NCBI GenBank assembly: GCA_914767715.1
Contig: OU612071.1
Span: forward strand, 25,605,681-25,669,680
Reading direction: 5' to 3'
Length of the DNA: 64,000 nucleotides
DNA from: Membranipora membranacea
Taxonomy: Eukaryota > Bryozoa > Gymnolaemata > Cheilostomatida > Membraniporidae
The notes under the pieces: model-generated
What the model was told of the DNA's origin: nothing
Databases searched by the model: none
The model's input: only the letters and a program-made list of their open reading frames with translations
Program-made: the position numbers and the translations under genes
Shown: piece by piece, positions 35,458 to 49,102 of the stretch
How positions within the stretch are numbered: position 1 is the stretch's first letter
Layout of the letters: each line of letters opens with the position of its first letter

Positions 35458-36719
35458 GTGAGTACAGCTTTCTTGTGCATGGGTTCCCCCCAGCCCCCCC
35501 CCCAAAAAAAGCTTGCCAAGACAGGCGAACTCTCCCGCTATAACCTAACCAATTATCTCGGGATGCTCCCTTCTATTATCTATTCATCTGGTAATCAGGT
35601 ATTGCCTGACCTAAGAATTCTGCGAGAGACTCAGGGTCACAGGGTAGCTCAGACATTAAGGCTTATCATCATTATCATGTCATCATCAGGCCTAAACTGA
35701 CACCTGACCTGAACCTCAACAAGACTAAGCTATAGGTCTACTAATTCATGTATAATTTAAAATCTATATCTGCCATCTTCAGTAACATTGACTGATTTAG
35801 CTCATCCTATTTACTCCTCATAACTGATGATACAATTATCTTTACGACGACACAATGATTCTAGAATTCCCTCACATTATATTGATATGTTCATCTTGAG
35901 CTGAGCTGGTAGAAAAAGGAATGCATCACATAGAGTCTCATTACATGGTAGTCATGTATCTGCTGGAGAAATGTGATCAGCAAAATAATAAATACAAAAG
36001 TATCATCATGACCACAAAAACCTGGTAAATTGAGAAGTTGGAATGTTTCAAGACAAAAAAATGATCATAGGAATCCAAATATGCAATGATTTGAGCTGAA
36101 ATGCACTCTGGAACTTGTGAGCTTTAAGAGTTTGTTGCGAAGATATTTAATGGGGTTATTTTGTTTAACACATCACATTACGGTATGTGATGTGTTATAT
36201 AAAACTTCAGAGAATTTCTTACCTCGTGACAATCTAATGTACATAATTCTTCTGGGCATGCCCGAAACCAAACATAGTGACTGAATACATCCAATACAAC
36301 CTGCTCATATTTGTACATCTTCTTTTTTTTGATTTCGTGAGAAAGGTATATTAATGCGCACGATGTACTCTCAGTGCTTTGGAATGTGAGAATGTTTCGC
36401 AATAACTACGATCCAGGACAAATTGAGTAGGATAAGACATGACATCAATTCTACAATGAGATCTTCAAATGACAGGACAATCTCTCCGTCAGTATTGGAG
36501 AGACACCACAAATGGTTTCGAGGTTCAACCCAAACACATTCCATCAACTGAATTTTACCAGGCTGTAATCAGTTGCTAATCATAGGATTTAAAATGTGCC
36601 AGAACAATATGAACCACAATTAGCGATTAATGCTAGGTTGTGGGGGCTCACAATCAAACCAAACCATAGATCTAGATTTAATTTTACTTTAAATAAAGTA
36701 AATTTTTGGAAAAAAGGTT
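35458..36719. other. Spacer after the last recognisable CCDC180-like exon
   Basis: After a consensus donor (ATG/gtgagt) at 35458, no further acceptor-plus-frame continuing the coiled-coil protein was found. A C run followed by an A run lies at about 35490-35510. No transposon termini were recognised. Confidence 0.4.
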
Positions 36720-36790
36720 GCCCGGACAGCTCAGTCAGTAGAGCATCAGACTTATAATCTGAGGGTCGGGTTTGAGTCCCGGTTCGGACG
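36720..36790 (+). pseudogene. tRNA-Lys-like sequence with TAT anticodon, probable pseudogene
   Basis: The body follows nuclear tRNA-Lys(TTT): GCCCGGA start, AGCTCAGTCAGTAGAGCA D arm, TCAGA-CTTATAA-TCTGA anticodon arm. The loop gives anticodon TAT (Ile, AUA) in place of TTT, a single base change. The T loop reads TTTGAGT (conserved C56 changed), the variable region is about 3 nt instead of 5, and the second acceptor pair is C-A. These defects favour a pseudogene or a tRNA-Lys-derived SINE head over a working tRNA. Confidence 0.7.
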
Positions 36791-37734
36791 GTGGCTTAAT
36801 TTTAATCAAGTACCCATGGGAACTATGAAATTGGAAAGTGGAAAACATAGGAAAGGAGTCAGAGGAGTGTAAAGGTTAATGGTGCAGGACCTGTAAAAAT
36901 CCAATCACTAGTAGTAATTAAATTTAGTACATGCATGCCTCTCATCCTAACCAGGCCTTTGCAGAACAGGAATAAAAATACTGGAGGTCCACTTTGGGTC
37001 TGCCACATATAGTAAAACGCTGCTTCTTCGATTATGGGTTAAAGTATGGCACAGGACTGTTTATCATTGGTCCCAGCACCTTTACTATACTGCTATGAAG
37101 ACACAGGAAAGTTTAGGCTGGCTATGGCCCTAAATGGGTTGAAGGATGGCTCTGGTGCAAAAAGAGATCCACAACTCTTGTCAGAGTTTTGAATGAGGAT
37201 TTTCATCGCATCATGAATATTATAGAACAAATACAGAACAATATTGCAGTTGGGTTCAGGGACTGTCCATGCCCAACCCCTAACTTTGATAACCCTCATG
37301 TGGTGCACAATGATGTTGGTACTGGTGGTAACCATGTTACATAATGTGAGACTATCAGGCTGTACGCAAAGACACTTGCGAAATCCTGGCCCGATGATGT
37401 TGTAAAACTATTTTTTTTCTTACCTCAATGATTAACAAGATAGCTGGGGGTTCCCCTATAGGAGGGGGGCGACTAATACGCCATTTCCTGGTTAACCCCC
37501 AATAAGTTAGAAATAAACATTTAAGTAAGTACAGTAAGTTGCTGGAGAACAGCATGGGCAGGGCAAGAACTTTCTAGGAGGAAATTCGGCCTTGATACTT
37601 TAGAAAAGGCAGAAAATTTAGCACCAACTACACATGCACCCAAGTTACCTTTCACACACTGAGAAATATAGTAACATAAGGTAGTATTTTGGGGCGGGAG
37701 ATGTAGTACAAAATAACAGCCTCAAACGAAGTCT
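36791..37734. other. End of block B, no gene recognised
   Basis: Short frames on both strands show no domains. The reverse-complement match to arm A begins at about 37735. Confidence 0.4.
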
Positions 37735-38781
37735 TCAAGTATCATATTATCATTGTTAGCTACAGGTGTGTTAGCTACTATACCTTGGATGTCATTTGGT
37801 ACACTTGTTATACTATCTGATTGTACCATAAGATATCTGTGGAACCAGATTCAGTAACACCACCTTTCCCTTCTCTCCTTGGTCTGACTACATCTTGGAA
37901 GGTAATGTTTTTATAAACTATGATTAGACGGAGATCAGAGTAGGCTGAACTCACAAGCAGGGTAGATTGATTTTACTTAAATAGATAGTTTACACTAAAA
38001 GTTAATACAGCAATGTGTTTACATTATTATGATAATGAACTCTAGTTGGTCACAGCCTCATCTTTAACCTGATCAAAGTAGAATACAAATTTAATCCTGC
38101 GGAGCAGTCAATCAAGCTCCCTAACTGTGTACTGGTTCTCAGGCAATCTAAGATTCAGGCAAATTCAAGCAGGCAAATATGTGCCAACTCACCCATGTGT
38201 CGTTTCTGCAGGTTGATACTCGATTAATCAATCTCCAGCTCATACCTAATTGAAACACCCCCATATGATATCTAGGCAATCAAAGAAAGGAAGTTTGGTT
38301 TGAAATCTCAAACTCAGCTTACTATATAGTTGCACACATTGACAGACATCGATATGATTAATAAGCTGTGTCCGTGTCTGTTTAATTATGGGTATCAAAT
38401 AACTATTTATAGCTAGGCTATCAGTATACATGACAATTCATATCTGTCCAATAAATAAAGTACAAAACAAGATCAACAGCAGTCTGCTTTCAGCAAAGTA
38501 AGTAAGCAGTTGTCTTCATCATGCAGCTATTCCAAATTTAACCTCATAACTCATATACATCTCGTAATTCACTTTCAAATGTTCTGTTCATCTGCGTCTC
38601 TTCAACCATATTTTAATCCTCACATGCAAAATGGCAGGCATTCTAAATTCAATCCCAAAATACACGCAACCCCAAATGCTGAACATACCTCTCAATTTTA
38701 TTATTCTTTATCAGAAGTTGTCACATGATGAGTAAAGAGGAGACAACTTCTTTCAGGATTTTCTAGTTCACAGTTTTAGTT

Positions 38782-38875
38782 ATCTTTAGTATAATATACT
38801 AAAGATGGTTGTGAAGATTTACGTCGTGCATCTTCCACTGAGATACTGTGCACGACGTAAATCTTCAAAACCATA
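38782..38875. repeat. Local inverted duplication (hairpin) in A'
   Basis: The sequence 'ggttgtgaagatttacgtcg' around 38812 is followed about 45 bp later by its near-exact complement. A second small palindrome, TCTTTAGTATAATATACTAAAGA-like, lies just before it (38782-38804). Arm A has only one copy of this sequence (about 17128-17165), so A' gained an inverted templated copy. Confidence 0.85.
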
Positions 38876-39585
38876 TGATGTGTAACGTCGTGTCATGCTA
38901 CATTTAATTTTCATGAGACCAATCACTGGTTTGCAGGCAACTGAATAATTTTGCTAATTTGTGTAGAATTGTTGTTTATAGAATGTCCTCACCAGTATTT
39001 CATAAGTTTAGATTTCATAAAACTCTGATCAGTGTTTTAAGTCTTCATCTCATACTGACTATTAGTGAAACACATACAGACTGTGAATTTATCTCCTCTG
39101 TGTGCAATGTGCAAACCTCAGCGTACCAGGTTTGCCATGATAGGATTGTTATTTGTTCAACACCAACATCAATATATAATTAAGACTAATTAGATGAATT
39201 TTGTTGTATTGTGCTGTTAAAATTACAAAAATGTAAAAGAAAGTATAGAAATGTAGTGAAAATAGTAACCAATAAGTCAGAAGTCGCGAACCAAGTCAGG
39301 ATAAGTTATGTGTCTAAAAATTAGTAGTATTCAAGCACGAATATACTGATTATAAATATTTACATCTAAGTAAAATGTTCCCAAAAAGACAATCAAAAAC
39401 ATAAGATCAGAATAACTCAGAGGTTACAAGACTGACTTCTTGTCACCTGAAGGCCTCGATGATGAACCATAAATTGTGATCGACAAACCAACACTAAATT
39501 TTACAACACTTCTCAACTCGATTTTATTCACAACGGATCCCAACTACCTTGCTTGAAACATGAATACTACAATCAGAGAGCCTCA

Positions 39586-42500
39586 CTAACTCATTGAGCA
39601 GTGTTCAAACTCAATACCGACTTGTGTTATCAGACTGAGACTGTCTCTTAATGAGATCGCCTCTCGCTGGGCTCTCTGATAATCAGGAGTGAAAGCTTCA
39701 TTATCATTACTGAGATCATACATGAGGTCAGCTGCCTTCACTGCATGTTCTCTTGACTCTGAGAGACGAAGGAGGCGAAACAGGAGCAGACCTATGGCTG
39801 TGTGGGTTTGGGCGAGGTGGAATCTGGTCTGTCTGTATTGTGGGAACTCTTGAAAGACACAAAGCGCTTTGTGCAGATTTATCCAAGCTTTATCAAACTT
39901 ATCAAGCATCATCAGACTAAACCCCATCAGGTAATAACAGATCCCAGATCGTGGTGGATATTTCCCTGCTGGCCTTGTAAATGCCAGGTATGATAACCTG
40001 CAAGCTGTCTTATATTCCTTCAATGCAATGCAGCATTTACTTGATTCTGTCAGCAGGTCAACATAACTTTCACTGAGAACAAATCTCTTACTTCTCGCAG
40101 CCTTTCTGAACGACTCTAGCGCCTCAGTATAACGTCCTGTCTTAGTATAGAGATGGCCTAGTGAGTCAAAGGTTAATGACCTATAAAAGTCTCTCTTAGA
40201 GAACTCATTTACTGTTTCGAATGCATCGCTGATCATTTGTAAAGCTTTGTCATACTCTCCGAGCTCACAGAGAACTCGTTCAGAACGGTCTGACTGATAA
40301 TCAGAGGTACGAGTAAGAGTACGAGTAGGAGTTTGACACGAGGTATACAAACAGAGTGCATGTGAATGATCCACCCATGATCTATGGTAACAACCCATAC
40401 TATATAGTATATCTGCAGTGAGCAAAGAATGAGTCATCCTCCTAACTCTAATAGCTTTACTGTCAGAGTGAATGTAAAGCTGTTTAGACACTGCTAACGA
40501 TTTATCATTGTATTGTAAAGATCTTCTATAATCACCCATTACCAAATATATATGTGCGAGTAACTGGTATTTACGCACTAAATCTGGATGTGCTGTGTGT
40601 CGGCCGTAAATGTTAATGACGAGCCTCTCTGCATTATAAGAATCAGATAAAGCTTTCTCGTATTCCCCTAATCCACAATGGAGAATACTCCTATTATGCA
40701 GAACATTATTCAGAAAAACATCAACATTTACGCCCATGTTAGTTTTTAATGCATTTAAGATATCGAAAGAATAAGCTCTATGTTTGAGTGCCTGATCATA
40801 TAATTCCAGCCCTTCATATGTCATACTCCGGGGGCCATAATACGTCACTATTACTAGTGCTAAATGAGACACTCGATCATGATGTGTTTGGTCATGTTTA
40901 GTTTGTACCTCTTTCATAGCATACTCATACAGTGACAGTGACTTTGTGTCATATTGCTTCATAAGAGCAAGCTCAATCTTATCCAGGACCTCAAGGCATT
41001 CTTTGTAACAACTAAGCATGAACAAACAATTGAATTGCTCCAACTGCCAGGATATAACTGATCTAATATTATCACATTGGATTAGAGTTTCAAGATAACC
41101 TAAAGCCCCTCTGTAGTTCTCACTATTAAACAGGATGGTGTAACACAGCTTTAGTGCTCTCAACTCATATGCTCTGGGTTTTGTTATGTTGTTTATAAGA
41201 ACATACTCTCTTATCATCTTCCTGAATCCATTACAATCTACCACGTTTTCTTCTGTTAGAGCTTCAGTCAGGACTCTTAAAGCTCTCTCATAATCAGACA
41301 TAACAACGAAAACCTCGGCTTGTAACGGGAAATTTGATTTGAGCAGACTTATTGGTGATCTTTTATCTGGAAGACATAGACCGATGAATTTTCTCATATC
41401 AAAATCATGTAAATCTACAATCATAGACAGGCCTCTTACTACTGATCTGTTGACTAACCATTTCAGGGACGTCAACAAACAACCGAACATGATGAAGATA
41501 TTTCTTGGGATGTGATAGCGGTCACTCTCTGATTTCTGTGGGATGTTGGGGAGAACAGACAGACACTCACACTGAGTCCCTGAAGTGATGTAGGCCTTTA
41601 TCCTTATAAAGATGGCCAGCCCTAGTGTTATGTTCATCAATTGATAATGCTCTTTACTTATTACCCTGAATGACGATGCCATGATCTCAAATACTTCCCA
41701 CGGATAGGCCTTCTCAGTCCCAAGCAGGACTTTCAGATTTGATGCTAGAAGAGTCGGATAGCGGAATATGTCAGATTTCACTTTTAAGTCAGATTTTTCA
41801 TTGCCACTCTCAAATTTGGGAAGGAACGGATAGTTTTTAATATCCTCTAAGATGGTCCTCAACCTTTTCTGGATCACTGACTTGATTTTCATTTGCTCTT
41901 CCTCAAAGTTTCGCCTTCTCTCTAGAAAGCTACTGTAAAGAGCTTCCCCACCATTGTGGACAAATATTAACACTGTGCTCGAGAGTAAATCGGCAAGATC
42001 TCCGACCTTATTAGGGTCAACAGGTGATCTCAAAGCTGACTTGTAGCTTTCCATAAATTGGTCAATTGTTAATATGAGTTTCTCACTACCAGTGTAACCA
42101 TTACCTGTAGGTATATTACCAGCCTTCTTTGTAATCCCATCAATTCTAATACCGCTAACTTTGGGCTGGTCAATATCCTTTACATCTTCGCTTTTTAACT
42201 GGGCAATGTCAAAACGCTTCATCTCAGTCTCCCCTAGATTGTTTATACGGAAATATGTGTCCATAGCTAACCAAGTGAAGTAATCTGTCTCAGTTGAGTC
42301 TACTATGAAAGCATATTCCATGTCTGAGTAAGGGGTGGCTTCACCTCGAGCTACAGAACCGAGACCGATAACAGCAAACGAGAACGGAGGAGAAAAACCA
42401 AATTTACTCAAAACCTCAACACTGCTACCAACGATTGAGGAGAAAACATCAATAATACCCTTAGTACACTCAACACTCACATCAAACACAGCGTCTACTA

Positions 42501-43127
42501 ACTGTTCAGCTTTTTGTATATTAGATATACTAAAGACATCATCCAGACTGAGAGCCTCCTGGAGCGAATCTAGACTGTCTACTTGTCGTCTGATGTTGCT
42601 ACGGTATGACGTCACCTCATGTTTGTGTTTACTGATAAGATTCTGATGCTCACTGAAGGATAGCGGATGATTTCCGTTATACCAGGTGTTCTCTATGTCA
42701 TACACTCTCCTTAGTCTTCTCTCTGTAGGCTCTAGTTGAGCTACACATCCACTGGCTAAACCGTGAGCCTATATAGGATAAAATTATAAGCATAAGTAAA
42801 ACATTCTCAATGCTGTGAGGACAGCCTGATTAGTCCCAAAGCCAGGTTGAGAAAACAAAACCATTTTTACCACTTGCTTGGAGAACACAACTTCAGGTCA
42901 ACTTGAGTAAATTTGAAAATTTGTTCATAAAAAAGATGACGCCTGTTGTACATGCAGCCCTGTCCGTCCAATCCTTATCAAAAGGTTTGCCCAAAGTTTT
43001 GCTAGATAAGAGCTTTTACCTTGAGGCAAGTTATCCAGTTACTTTCATTCTTTGTTTTCAGATTATTTCCCTCAGCCTCATATTGATAATGAGCTGCTAA
43101 AAGATCCAGTCCCCAAAAATCATCCAT
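39586..43127 (-). CDS. Nucleotidyltransferase-like/TPR protein, copy 2 (arm A')
   Basis: Paralogue of the 12879-16394 gene on the other strand. Exon 1 is 43127-43020 (36 codons, ATG at 43125-43127) and exon 2 is 42768-39586, with the same intron position and phase. The product is about 1096 residues, 8 longer than copy 1, through an insertion in the middle TPR part. The GLGSVARGEATPYSDMEY motif is unchanged, so the putative active site is kept. A block of about 150 residues after 'KVLLGTEKAYP' is identical in the two, and the C-terminal 190 residues differ at only a handful of positions. Around residues 590-830 substitutions are dense, for example 'SQYYSYLSETYR' against 'VTYYGPRSMTYE'. There are no stops or frameshifts. 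An exon-1-like acceptor precedes the ATG as in copy 1. Confidence 0.85.
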
Positions 43128-43335
43128 CCTGAAATCAGAGTAAAAGCACAAACAGTGAATCTTCTCTCATGACTGAACGCAAATCAGCTACCAGAAGGCT
43201 GTAGCATATTGCGCTGACTCATATCCTCTACACGTCTGTACTTTTAGATATAATAGTACACAAATTAAATGACTGCTATCCAGACCATATATCTGTTCGC
43301 CAGGTTTAGAAGTCCATCGAAAACTACGTCGCGTA

Positions 43336-46300
43336 CTCAGTTATTTAAAGTCAAAAATGCTCAGTTGTAGTTATCTCCTCCTTACTTTTCCAAAAGCTAT
43401 CGCCTTCCTACAGTTTTTAATTCAGAATAACCACATTTGGTCACCTGGATCGTTAGTCAATCAGCTAACTATTCATTTATCTGTTTCTGCAAAAAACTCC
43501 AAATCTGACAAAAAATCTCCAAGTTCGTGTTTTTCTTTTTGGGCAGAACTAAACTTCGACATGGTAACTCCCAGAGATCTGGTTTTTTTTGGAGCATTAG
43601 TTAATCACATTATCTAAACGAGCTTTTGAGGGCATGCTTGAAATATTTTTTTAACATATTTAAAATTGCGATTTACTTTTTCATTACGGTGTTTATTTCA
43701 TCCAACAGTGGCAATGTTGCGCAAGGCAGTGCAAAGAGCCTATATGTTTCTATGCTATTGTGTACAGTTTCAAACAAATTCTAATTGCCTTTTATCAAAG
43801 GAGTGGAGCAATTTACAAATGACAATGGAGATGCTATACTGAACTTAAACAAAAGAATATTTCTGTTGGTTGATATAAGTTTTCAGTATAGATCGTGGTG
43901 ACCCATCAGTCACCCATCAAATTCTATCAGAATCGACTATAGACCTCAAAATAATTAATATTATTAATATTCCGAAACATGGTTCGGATTTGGCTTTTTC
44001 AGTGGATACTGTTCAATGATAGCATTTTAAAACTACAACCAAATGTTTGAGCTTAAATTTTACTCGAATGTCATCCCAATATTTTTATTATTGAAAAACA
44101 CTAATGTAACTATGCTGGATGCGTATAGGATTATGATAACTGTGTGTCTGGAGGGCTCACCCTTAATAACACACATGATATTCTATGTGAAATATTCTGC
44201 TGCATTTTCAGTGAGCTGGTTTCTGTATGTTCGACCTTGGTGTATTTATCACCATTAAGGAATTGTAGTCCTGAAATAACCATTGACAGCATTCATGTTA
44301 CGGTTGAATTTGTACATTTTTTTTAAAATCGTGCCCTGGGACTGCATCTATACTGCAACAAGTTATAATGTTGTTACTTTTGAGGATTCGGTTAGCCAAA
44401 CATGTGGGCTGCCTCAATAAACAACAAATCTGAGATGGCCTCCAAACAAAATTGGAAGCAATTCTTCACGCAGTGCATTGAAACGATCCAAGTACAATTG
44501 AGACCTCTGCTGGATGAAGATATCAGTTAGAGCAATTACAGACATTGTTTTCTCAGAGTAAATTTTCTAATCCCTCAAGAAAATCTTATTTGTAAACAAC
44601 CAGTGTATTGCAGTCTCTGTGTTTCATTACAGGGAAAGAATTTGTTAATGTTGTGCCTTGTTTATCTTTTCCAAAGTATTTAAAGGCAATGTAATTTTAG
44701 AATATCAAAACCTGAGGATTACCTTTGTGTCTCAAGACTTGTTGCTTCTTATGATATTTATGTATTATAGCATTATTACATCAGATTAAAATTGAAGGTT
44801 GAATTAAATCAGATGTCTTGTCGCAAGCAACATCCTGGAGCAGTCGGCAAAATTTGTTGCCTTAGTGGCCAGGCCGCAATATCTGCGCCAGGTTGCTCTC
44901 TGTTTGCAGGCAGGTCGGAGCACACCTGGGTTCCAACCAAAGCCCAGTGCTAGATAATTTGTAATTCCTGCTCAGTCCAAATATATTTTCCAACCAGCAT
45001 TCCAAGCCCGAAACCTCAGTTCTGATACAAAGAATTTAGCCCATATTGAGTGCCCCGTTTTTTTATACCAATTTTATTGCATCTAAAATATCATATCATA
45101 TTAAGTTGAATCAATAGGCTCTAGTGGCTGGCTACTCCTATATTTACATTTTTGCAATCGACCATGACACCTTGTCGACATTCAATTATCCACACTGCCT
45201 TTCCTCAACAAAAACATGGTCCATGCTTCTAAAAAGTTATACAAAGTTGCGATCACTTCACTCTTGGTTAGCCGGGTAAACCTTCTTCCGGGAGTTATTG
45301 CACAATCAAGTAGAGGGTGCCTTGGGACTGCATCTATACTAAAACAAGTTATAATGTTGTTACTTTTGAGGATTCGGTTAGCCAAACAGGTGGGCTTCCT
45401 CAATAAACAACAAATCTGAGATGGCCTCCAAACAAAATCTGAAGCAATTCTCCACGCGGTGCATTGAAACGATCCAAGTACAATTGAGACCTAAACTGGA
45501 TGAAGTTATCAGTTAGAGCAATTACAGACATTGTTTTCTCAGAGTAAATTTTCTAATCCCTCAAGAAAATCTTATTTGTAAACAACCAGTTGTATTGCAG
45601 TCTCTGTGTTTCATTACAGGGAAAGTATTGTTACTGTTGTGCCTTGTTTATCTTTTCCAAATGATTTAAAGGCAATGTAATATTAGAATATCAAAACCTG
45701 AGGATAACCTTTGTGTCTCAAGACTGATTAAAATTGAAGGTTGATTTAAATCAGATGTCTTGTCACAAGCCACATCCCGGAGCATAGGCGGCGAAATTCC
45801 ATGCCTTAGTGGCCAGGCCACAATATCTGCGCCAGGTTGCTCTATTTTTGCAGGCAGGTCGGAGCACACCTGGGTGCCAACCAAAGCCCAGTAGACGATG
45901 GACCGCAGATACATTTGATATGAGGCCCTTTCGATAAATTTAAGGTTCAATGATTGCTCAGACCAAGGGTACATTGTGGCAGCATCATTCAAGGATTGTA
46001 ATAGCTAATCCTATTGTAAAAACTGCCACAATACTGCCTTCCTAGCTATACCCACCGTATCAATTTAGCTAGGATAGTTAGGTGTAATTTAAGCATAAAA
46101 CTTCATGTCTAATTGTTGAGTAAGGCTGTACAAAGAGAAATTTTTATGGGAGAGCCTGCATATTCTATTTTTTACTGTAATCAAAAACTTTGAATTCAGT
46201 TCATTCTCCAGAACCCTATATTGTGACAAATAGATGAAAGGAGTTTTTGGCATCAAGCCTCCCATAACTTTCCCCTTGACGCAAAGCTTGCAGGTACCTT

Positions 46301-46525
46301 GACCAAGGAGTAAGAAACTCTTTCCTTGACTATTGTTAAAATATTTACTCTGAATCCCTTTACTCTGTGAAGCAGTCTATCCACATGCTTGAAACTAAAA
46401 TGTTTTACAAAGATAGATAGATGGGGTGATAACTCTATACTGCAAATGAGCCACCAAATTTCATAAAATAAGAGAAGACAACTTCTTAGCCTAAGATTTG
46501 CCCAAATTGACTTTAATGAACTGAG
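43336..46525. mobile_element. 3.2-kb TA-flanked DNA transposon, non-autonomous
   Basis: The ends are inverted repeats CTCAGTTATTTAAAGTCAA (left) and the complement of CTCAGTTCATTAAAGTCAA (right). It is flanked by TA on each side (43334-43335, 46526-46527). Arm A shows the uninterrupted site TA at 12663-12664. A TA duplication fits the Tc1/mariner group, though other TA-targeting families cannot be excluded. It contains a direct internal duplication of about 600 bp (44337-44960 and 45319-45892). No transposase was recognised in any frame. Confidence 0.9.
44337..45892 (+). repeat. Internal direct duplication within the TA-flanked element
   Basis: Two copies of a roughly 570-620-bp segment, 44337-44960 and 45319-45892, share long identical runs such as 'gaggattcggttagccaaac' and 'cgatccaagtacaattgaga'. 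They differ by an indel near 44740 and scattered substitutions. The spacer between them is about 360 bp. Confidence 0.85.
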
Positions 46526-49102
46526 TAAGTAGTTTTGAAAAATGGGTCTAACTTGGAGTTATGCTTTCACAGTTCTATTATGGGAGTGTCAAAGATGGGA
46601 TTATAATTGCAAGGACCTGCAAAGTCAACAAACCGTTGTCAATTATGTACAAATTATGTGGAATAAGAATATGGAATATGCCGACGACTGAAATTGATAG
46701 CTAAAGATAATTGAGCAAATTATGAACAAGTATAAACAGGAAAGTGGTATGGTGCAGCACATGTGTGAGATACTAAATACAAGGATTGATGAGACTCAGA
46801 TACTATCATGGTCCATAAATTTCCTTTAGCCTATGACTACATGTAATATTAAATATATTATATATAAATAATAACATTCAGACGACGGGACGCTGCTGTA
46901 GCAGACAGACGTAACATCTTAAATATGGAGGGCCATCGGTGCAACCAGCACTTCCAGCTCTATCAACATGACAACGATTACAAAAACGCATATATTACTA
47001 CCCTCACAACCACTTATAGCCAACTGTGCCTCGACTGCGTCGGCAGCTTGCCCACCGTTGGGCGCGTTGGCCAGACACACCACCACATCATTCAACTCTG
47101 GCTTCCAACAGCACACTTAAAAGAGCGCCCACTGCCCAACCAATTCAAGCGCTACAAAACAATCGCCTGCCAAAATCTTCGGGCAAATCAAACTAAAACA
47201 ATAAACTAGCTAAATGTAGACATTAGCCGATGTTCAATTAACCTTTCACCTCAGCTGGCCTGCATTGACGAGCGACTGACCTGCATGGCAGGAACATCAG
47301 GCCCAACCAACACGGAATTCTCACAGCTGTTTGCCTCACCTTTCCATTTTGTTCCAGTATTCATTTCAAAGCAATACACCAAGGACAAGTAGAATAAATT
47401 TTGAATGTCTAAGGACTACCCTTTGCCAGCTTGAAAAAAATCAATCCTACGCCCACACTGTGAAAAAAAGGCATTACTTATTTTATTTTCCTACAAGCTG
47501 TGCAAGTAGTTGCGCATATTCATGTTCATTCACAATTGAGTGATTATGATATTTTTTAATGGTGATGGCTAACTGATGTCCCTACAGTTGATTATCCCTG
47601 AAATCACTTTCACTTATCCACATTCATTAAGTTGCAGTGGTGCCTAATCTATGTTTATTTACAAGTTAGATGCAGTAATTTTCATTGGCAATAGTTTGTT
47701 TGAATTTTCAGAACACAATTAATCCCTAAGTTACAGAATCAAACAATTTTAAATCAGCGCAAATCGATGATGAGTCAGACAGCCATAGTTTGGTTTCATT
47801 GTTTCATTTGTGATAATCCAGATAAATCTGAATGATAAGCATCTCAGCCTGCTGAAAAGGGAAAGCTAAAGTGGAAGATAGATACCACAACAAGCACATT
47901 CAACAACTTGAAGGGCAAGGCGTTGGTGGCCACCAACGCCCCTAACCCTCTAACCATCTGGGCGTTTCAAGTCTCTACGTCGCCGCATTAATCTCCATAG
48001 AGACTGTTTAGATCACAGGCTATCAGCATTTTGAATAAACTAGAACTGACACCTCAGGACCCAACTCTAATAATGGTGCGGTGGAAGGTAGGGATAGGAA
48101 AAGTATGAGGGGATTTGTTTGCAACGTTGGTATATTGGGACCGTATCACAGGTCTTCTCCAAAACTTTGGTCTTTGGCAATGTTTGACTGCAGAAAAGAT
48201 GCAAAGCTGTTGGGCTCAGGAGGTCAGATCAGAGCTTAGTTCATTTGTCAGAGTGACGCTAGACCAAGTTTGATCCATTTGCTTGCATTTGTGCATCAGT
48301 TACTCTCCCTCCACTACCGCAACCGCCTCATTCATTTCATTGGTCTTGGGATATATTATTCATTATGCCAATAAGAGCAGGCAACTGAAATGTAAGTGTT
48401 CAAGGTCATGCCTCGACTAGGATACTAACTTGAGAACAACTGGTCCGATTTCCTTGATTTTTCATTCAAATTATAGCTATTCCTTGTTTAGCAATTTCCA
48501 AACCCTCAATTATCTTCGATTCAATTTCTTATGTATGTGATGGCAATTTATAAAATTTAAGTCACCGGTCCCCATGCAAAAGAATAGGAGCTGTCAATAA
48601 CTGGGAGCATCTGGCTCAGACGCCTCACAACCATTTATTCATATCAAACCAGGATTGGCAGTGCAAAGTAGACCCAATAAAATTGATTTGTCATAATTCA
48701 TCCTAGGAACAAGCCTTGCCATGAATTTCAAGTACTAGAGAAGGAAAGTTATATAATAACAGACAGGAATTAACAAGCCAGTTTGTGAACTGTTGTAAAA
48801 TACACACCATAATGACTGGATTTTAGAGCCTTATATTACCACGCCAAATCTGGTCCAGAAATATATCAGGCAAATAACCACGTAGGGTTGGATTTTCCTC
48901 TGTATTCATGAGGCATTTATTTCAATTAGAGTAGAGATGTTGATTCGAAACTTCAGAATATACAAAAGGGATATGTTTGTAGGTAGTTCCTATACAAAAG
49001 ACAGTTTTCTGAGCTCTTATTTATGCCTCAATTCAGAGTTTTCCTCTCTCCAGTTTGGTACTTTTAACCCACGCCGCATAGGAAAAACCTGCTGAAAGAG
49101 GG
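46526..49102. other. A' intergenic stretch, partly unique
   Basis: 46526-47842 matches arm A at 9555-12664 apart from the hAT element. From about 47845 onwards the sequence is private to A'. A perfect 22-bp palindrome lies at 47919-47940. No gene was recognised. Confidence 0.5.
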
